A stretch of DNA of 64,000 bases from Loxodes magnus (lineage: Eukaryota > Ciliophora > Karyorelictea > Loxodida > Loxodidae). The notes under the pieces are model-generated. The model was not told where the DNA came from. It did not search any database and worked only from the letters and a program-made list of their open reading frames with translations. The stretch's first letter is position 1; the number at the start of each line of letters is the position of its first letter. The position numbers were made by a program, and so were the translations under genes. Where the stretch lies: NCBI GenBank assembly GCA_946699065.1, contig CAMPDV010000061.1, forward strand, positions 682,001 through 746,000, written 5' to 3'. Positions 60,755 to 64,000 of this stretch are shown piece after piece.

Positions 60755-63301
60755 TCAAATCAATAAGCTTAATGATTTCCACTTTAATTTAGCTTTCTAG
60801 CTCTGATCTAGTATTTTTCCTATTATAAGAAAATTATCGTTTGGAAAAAGGATGAAAACTACATGATCGTTCTCTAAGTTTTACAGTTCTAAATTTTAAG
60901 TTTCAAACCATTGAGATATTTCTACAGCTTAATTATGTTTATTTAAAGTATAAACTATTGCAATTCCTTCTTTACTGTATATGTATGTTATAACTCTAAT
61001 ATTTTCTCTCTTATAAGTCAAATAGTTTTCAAATTACTCTCCAAATTTTATTGTTTCTGCTATAATTTCTTCTTTACTCCATTTAGAAGAGTATACTTAT
61101 TAGTTAATGATCTATTAAGAAACATTAGGAACCTCAAAGGTGTTTTAAGCAAATTGTTTATCTTTAGGGGCTTCAACTAGATATTAATATTAAGCTTCTC
61201 CCTAAGCCATAAATAAATCTCTCTCTTTATTTCCTAACATTTTCAGACCTTTTATTTATTGATCCTTATCTTCATTCTGAAATTAATTGTTCTTCTCCTT
61301 CACTTCAACTTAAATGCTCTTTTGGTAGCTTAATTAATAAGAGGAAGTTTTGCTCGTATCTACTAAAAAAAGTTTGAAGCAAAAATCTTCATCTGGGCCT
61401 ATACTGCATGTTAATATTCCATCTGTAGAGTTTTCTAATTTTAGATTTTTTAGCTAGAATGTAAATGTAATATTTAATCGTATATCAGGTGTTGAATTAA
61501 CTAGGAAGCCAAAATGTCCAAATTACGTTGAGTAAATATGCAAGTAAATGTAGAGGTCTTTCTCGTTTTAATCACCAATTTCTATTGTTTTTATCTATGG
61601 ATCTTATACCTTCAAGCCATTGTCTACCATTTACTTAAGGTACTCATTTGAATAATCTATTCAAACATACTTATTGTAGGAAACTTCTCCCTTTATTCCA
61701 ATTCTTTTAAAAAGGATTACCATAGATTATTAAGGAGGAATTACCATTTCCAACTAGTTTTGCTCGTTTAAATGGTATTTTAATATTTCATATCCTGATA
61801 AAGATGTAAAGGCTAACTTCTGGATAAGCTTACCTTGCTTTGAATTATTTACAAAGGCTAAGTAACCGTAAAAGCTATTGGAGCTTTCCAGACTAAAATA
61901 GCTCTAGATTTCAGGCTCTCCATATTTCGCATAATTTTAAGGCGTGCTTTTTTATACAGCGCATGAAAATAAAGCCTTTTCTAAGAAAGGAACTTCTTAA
62001 ATATTTCTTGTAAAATCTTCCATAGAAATAGGATTCTAGCTATATGTAGATATGGTTAGAGGAGTTTCAATTTCAATTAAAAACTCTTACTCGATATAAG
62101 CATAATAAATAACTCCTTTCTATGCTTTAATTTTTACCGATAAATTTTCTTCTTCTCCACTTTTAGCTGAAATTCATTAATACTAAGCGTTCTCATTCTC
62201 TTGCATAACAACTATCAGCGTTAAGCTTGTTTTACTCTATTGAATAATGTATCTTAAGTTTCTTTCTGAGATTTAAGATAAAATTACGTAAATCTCTCTA
62301 TTTTCGTTTTAATCTGCTTCGAACCTTCATAATGAATTTTTTCTATTTTGTAATTAAATTTGCTAGCTCTATAGTTTATAATTGCTATAGAACTTGCATA
62401 TTGTTGTTGTTCTGAAATATGTCTTATAGTCACTTAAGCTCATAAAAAAGCTGCCATCGTTTTTTTCTGAGATTTAAAGTGTTTGCTTTAACTCTTCAGT
62501 TCATAAAGGAGATTTATCGCTATAATCTCCGTTCCATTCTGAATGGCCTCAAGGATTTCTCAGTTTGATTAGTCTCACTTTTCCTCTTCCTGCTATTTAA
62601 AATTCAATGCATAAAATAATTGTGTAAGCATGGTTTTGTATTAAGCCAGAAGCTTAGTAAAAATCTTATTAAAAAGAGATTTAAGAGGTTTACAAATTAA
62701 ATCCTCCACAATTACCACAGGCTATAGATCCACGCCCGTTTTCTATTGATAACTTTTTTCAAAGAGATCATTCATCAATTTTTTAATGAGAAAAGCTTTT
62801 AGTGGGCGCTCCTGTTAAAGCTTCTAAAGCTTCTTGACTATAACCACATATAGTACTTTCATAGCTTCCATTTATTTTAGCTCACGCCTTTTCCAATAGC
62901 ATTGCTCACATTCCTTTACTTTTGCAAAAAGCAGGTTGATTTGTGTCTTGCTTAATAGGAATAAATTCATCCACTTCTATTAATTAAGGTTACCCACCAA
63001 TATAGAGCTTAATGATATATTTCCCTTATTCGTTATACGATTACGTAACAAAAAGATCTCTTATTTTTTGTGGATTGCTAGCTAATGCACAACAAGCAGA
63101 AAGAAAATAGCAGTTTCCTATACTACCTTACTCAATACTTTCTGGTCCCATTTGCTGATCAAACATCTAATTGGTAACATAATCCCTTATTCTTCCTCAT
63201 TCGAATTGGTTTCACTTTTCTATTTACTCACTACTCAACTCACAGTTCTTATTGAATAGAGATTAGTTTGTAGGGGGGAATTCTTTATCTATTCAAGACA
63301 T
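60755..63301 (-). CDS. Calpain-type cysteine protease
   Basis: 848 residues, ATG 63299-63301, TGA 60755-60757, one uninterrupted frame. The calpain core fills about residues 5-290: start WIDKEFPP, then QGSIGNCYFLSA with catalytic Cys64, VDEFIP, LLEKAWAKINGSYE, ALTGAPT, then NHAYTI with catalytic His224, and RLIKLRNPWG with catalytic Asn249, followed by GDYSDKSPLWTEELK. All three residues of the triad are present, so an active Ca-dependent cytosolic protease is likely. The remaining ~550 residues form beta-rich domains that look like successive C2/CBSW-type calpain domains (repeated phrases such as DLYIYLHIYS and FLVDTSK). There are no EF-hands and no transmembrane part, as in the atypical calpains of protists. 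TAA/TAG (Gln) and TGA (Trp) occur within the core. Confidence 0.92.
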
Positions 63302-64000
63302 ATTAATATAAAAGCTATCCAAAGTAATAAATTTATTTCAAGAAACCTTTCAAATATAAATATAAATCCATAACTTACTTTTAGTTACCTTGCTCTTTTA
63401 TTCTTTTTTCTTTTCAGCTTATAGTAATAAGAAAATTAATGCTTCATTAAATAAACTTCTGATTGTATGATTGCCAGATCTTTTGCTATCCTGATGCTTA
63501 AATATTAGAGATTGCTTTAGCATATAAATATCGATTTTTTTACTTGCACTACTTTGATTTTATACTCGACTTTTCGATTTTCTTTCTAATTTAACGAGTA
63601 AGGAAATGGCTCTTTAATGTATGCTCTAAAGATAGTTACCTTCTACTAATAATGTATAGTTGAAATGAAATGAAATGAAATGATTCTTATCCTTTAATAA
63701 AGGCTTTTATCATCATTTTTAAGACTAAATTAGACTTACTTAAATTAGAATATAGAAGTAGGTAATCCTGCTTTAAAAATTAACTTGGTAAGATTACATC
63801 TTTACTATAATTTTAGATTCATATTTGAATGTTAATTTTAGTTTTTCCGTCTGAAGTAACTTTTAATTTTCCAAAGCTTATTTTTATAGTTCTTAGTTAA
63901 AAGAAACTAATAGAATCTTTATCTCTAAATAAATTATAATAGATCATAAAATTTAACTCGATTATATTGAGTCTTGATATAGATCATTTTAATTATTTTA
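63302..64000. other. AT-rich sequence upstream of the calpain gene
   Basis: No gene seen up to the window edge. It should include the calpain promoter, but no motif is recognisable. A short tandem repeat lies at 63661-63681. Confidence 0.5.
63661..63681 (+). repeat. Short tandem repeat (TGAAA)4
   Basis: Four exact TGAAA units followed by a T; a simple microsatellite about 360 bp upstream of the calpain start. Confidence 0.85.

Noticed and set aside
1-64000. CRISPR array, tRNA or rRNA genes, telomere repeats
   Set aside because: No evenly spaced repeats, no cloverleaf with a GGTTCRANNCC box, no rRNA blocks and no telomere-like tandem repeats were seen.

Overview
**Organism.** The window is nuclear DNA of a ciliate, very AT-rich between genes. 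It uses a code in which UAA and UAG read as glutamine, and UGA reads as tryptophan inside genes but as stop at their ends. Every well-supported gene (channel, two kinases, RING protein, reductase, calpain, repeat protein, DNA-binding-like protein) ends in UGA and carries in-frame TAA/TAG. That matches the karyorelict nuclear code (Loxodes-like). The Condylostoma code, where all three codons can stop, is the alternative. One 19-nt intron is supported. Species is not identifiable by eye.

**Layout, left half (1-40 kb).** This half is rich in mobile elements. Three copies of a ~310-bp SINE-like element with a strongly structured RNA body lie at 1-251, 22394-22701 and 31122-31434; two have exact 16-bp target-site duplications. 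Four copies of a family that encodes only a LINE ORF1-like protein (coiled coil, Met-Glu-Ile-Glu motif, zinc knuckle) lie at 1081-1925, 5041-5984, 24655-31043 and about 32960-33830. A non-LTR retrotransposon (25179-30697) sits inside the third of these, and the copy at 1081 shows its empty site. A dimeric SINE-like element (about 39540-40150) ends in the same 3' hairpin as the LINE. Host genes here are a giant membrane protein (13837-18226: an OSCA/TMEM63-type channel with 14 Notch LNR modules in one outer loop) and a beta-repeat protein (34687-35817) with a decayed partial copy at about 22833-23225.

**Layout, right half (41-64 kb).** The supported genes are all on the minus strand: a TKL kinase with a Kelch-like C-terminus, a 17-beta-HSD12/3-ketoacyl-CoA reductase-like enzyme, a RING/B-box/coiled-coil protein with the same Kelch-like C-terminus, an uncharacterised DNA-binding-like protein, an ULK/Atg1-like kinase and a calpain. 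Smaller candidate genes lie between them. Long stretches of 70-80% A+T separate the genes, with no tRNA, rRNA or CRISPR seen.

**How the parts relate.** The kinase and the RING protein share a C-terminal module joined to two different signalling heads. The mobile elements form a small ecosystem: a LINE supplies the enzyme, and short elements carry either its 3' hairpin or an ORF1-like gene. The most novel items are the channel-LNR fusion, the ORF1-only element family, and the structured SINE with base-pair compensating changes.
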